Assembly: GCA_937957685.1 (NCBI GenBank)
Contig: CALGAO010000063.1
Span: 1-13,204 of the forward strand
From: an uncultured Paenibacillaceae bacterium
Lineage (GTDB): Bacteria; Bacillota; Bacilli; Paenibacillales; DA-C8
Reading direction: 5' to 3'
Length of the DNA: 13,204 nucleotides
Numbering within the stretch: the first letter of the stretch is position 1; every line of letters starts with the position of its first letter. Positions 13,164 through 13,204 of this stretch are shown here, piece by piece. The notes under the pieces were generated by a model. The model had not been told where the DNA came from and searched no databases. It saw only the letters and a program-made list of their open reading frames with translations. The position numbers and the translations under genes are program-made.

Positions 13164-13204
13164 TATTCATCATCCTCGAGGTCCTTACCCTCGTCTTGAG
13201 CGTC
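13163..13204 (-). CDS. Last 13 codons of an upstream phage gene, probably the portal protein
   Basis: The minus-strand frame entering at the right edge reads DAQDEGKDLEDDE and stops at TAA, which shares one base with the MuF start (TAATG). A very acidic tail is typical of SPP1-type portal proteins, and the portal gene normally comes just before the MuF gene. Only the tail is visible, so the identity rests on gene order. Confidence 0.45.
   Translation of the reverse strand, partial: DAQDEGKDLEDDE

Noticed and set aside
1..13204. CRISPR arrays, tRNA or rRNA genes, intact insertion sequences
   Set aside because: None was seen: no regularly spaced repeats, no cloverleaf-like segment, and no transposase reading frame.

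Overview
The window looks like chromosomal DNA of a fairly GC-rich low-GC-lineage Gram-positive, most likely Paenibacillaceae (Bacillota). Three things point there. The Shine-Dalgarno sequences are strong (AAGGAGG type). The pyridoxal kinase is of the B. subtilis PdxK type. The sugar ABC permeases are of the LplB/LplC type, next to a secreted pectate lyase with a ricin-like lectin domain. The assignment is an inference; no rRNA or tRNA is present to test it.

Left part (1-5435). A partial two-helix membrane protein, possibly the N-terminus of a TrkA/RCK-type channel protein, runs off the left edge on the minus strand. Next is a minus-strand gene that resembles a restriction-endonuclease family but seems to have lost the expected catalytic lysine. 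pdxK and a four-helix membrane protein follow on the plus strand. A bidirectional terminator separates these from a minus-strand truA, which is probably a second copy away from the ribosomal cluster. Diverging from truA is a secreted lectin plus PL3 pectate lyase, ending in a strong two-way terminator.

Centre (5456-10352). Two sugar ABC permeases lie on the minus strand; the LplB-like one lacks its usual first membrane helix, and no solute-binding protein or ATPase gene is seen. Diverging from them is a tightly overlapping plus-strand operon: ECF sigma factor, zinc-binding anti-sigma factor, a membrane protein built from three ~100-residue repeats, and a three-helix protein resembling LiaF-type sensors. 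The junction between the last two genes has been tandemly duplicated. This created a chimeric mini-ORF that preserves the stop/start overlaps.

Right part (10353-13204). An AT-rich junction with nested inverted repeats leads into a minus-strand fragment of a prophage head module. In transcription order it holds the last 13 codons of a probable portal gene, a MuF/minor-capsid protein with a C-terminal polymorphic toxin domain (type 50, Ntox50-like), a 71-residue candidate immunity protein 2 bp later, two successive terminators, and a frameshifted Gp20-like scaffold gene. No major capsid gene follows, so the head module is broken off there. The toxin and its candidate immunity gene are intact while the flanking phage genes decay, which makes this pair the most interesting item in the window.
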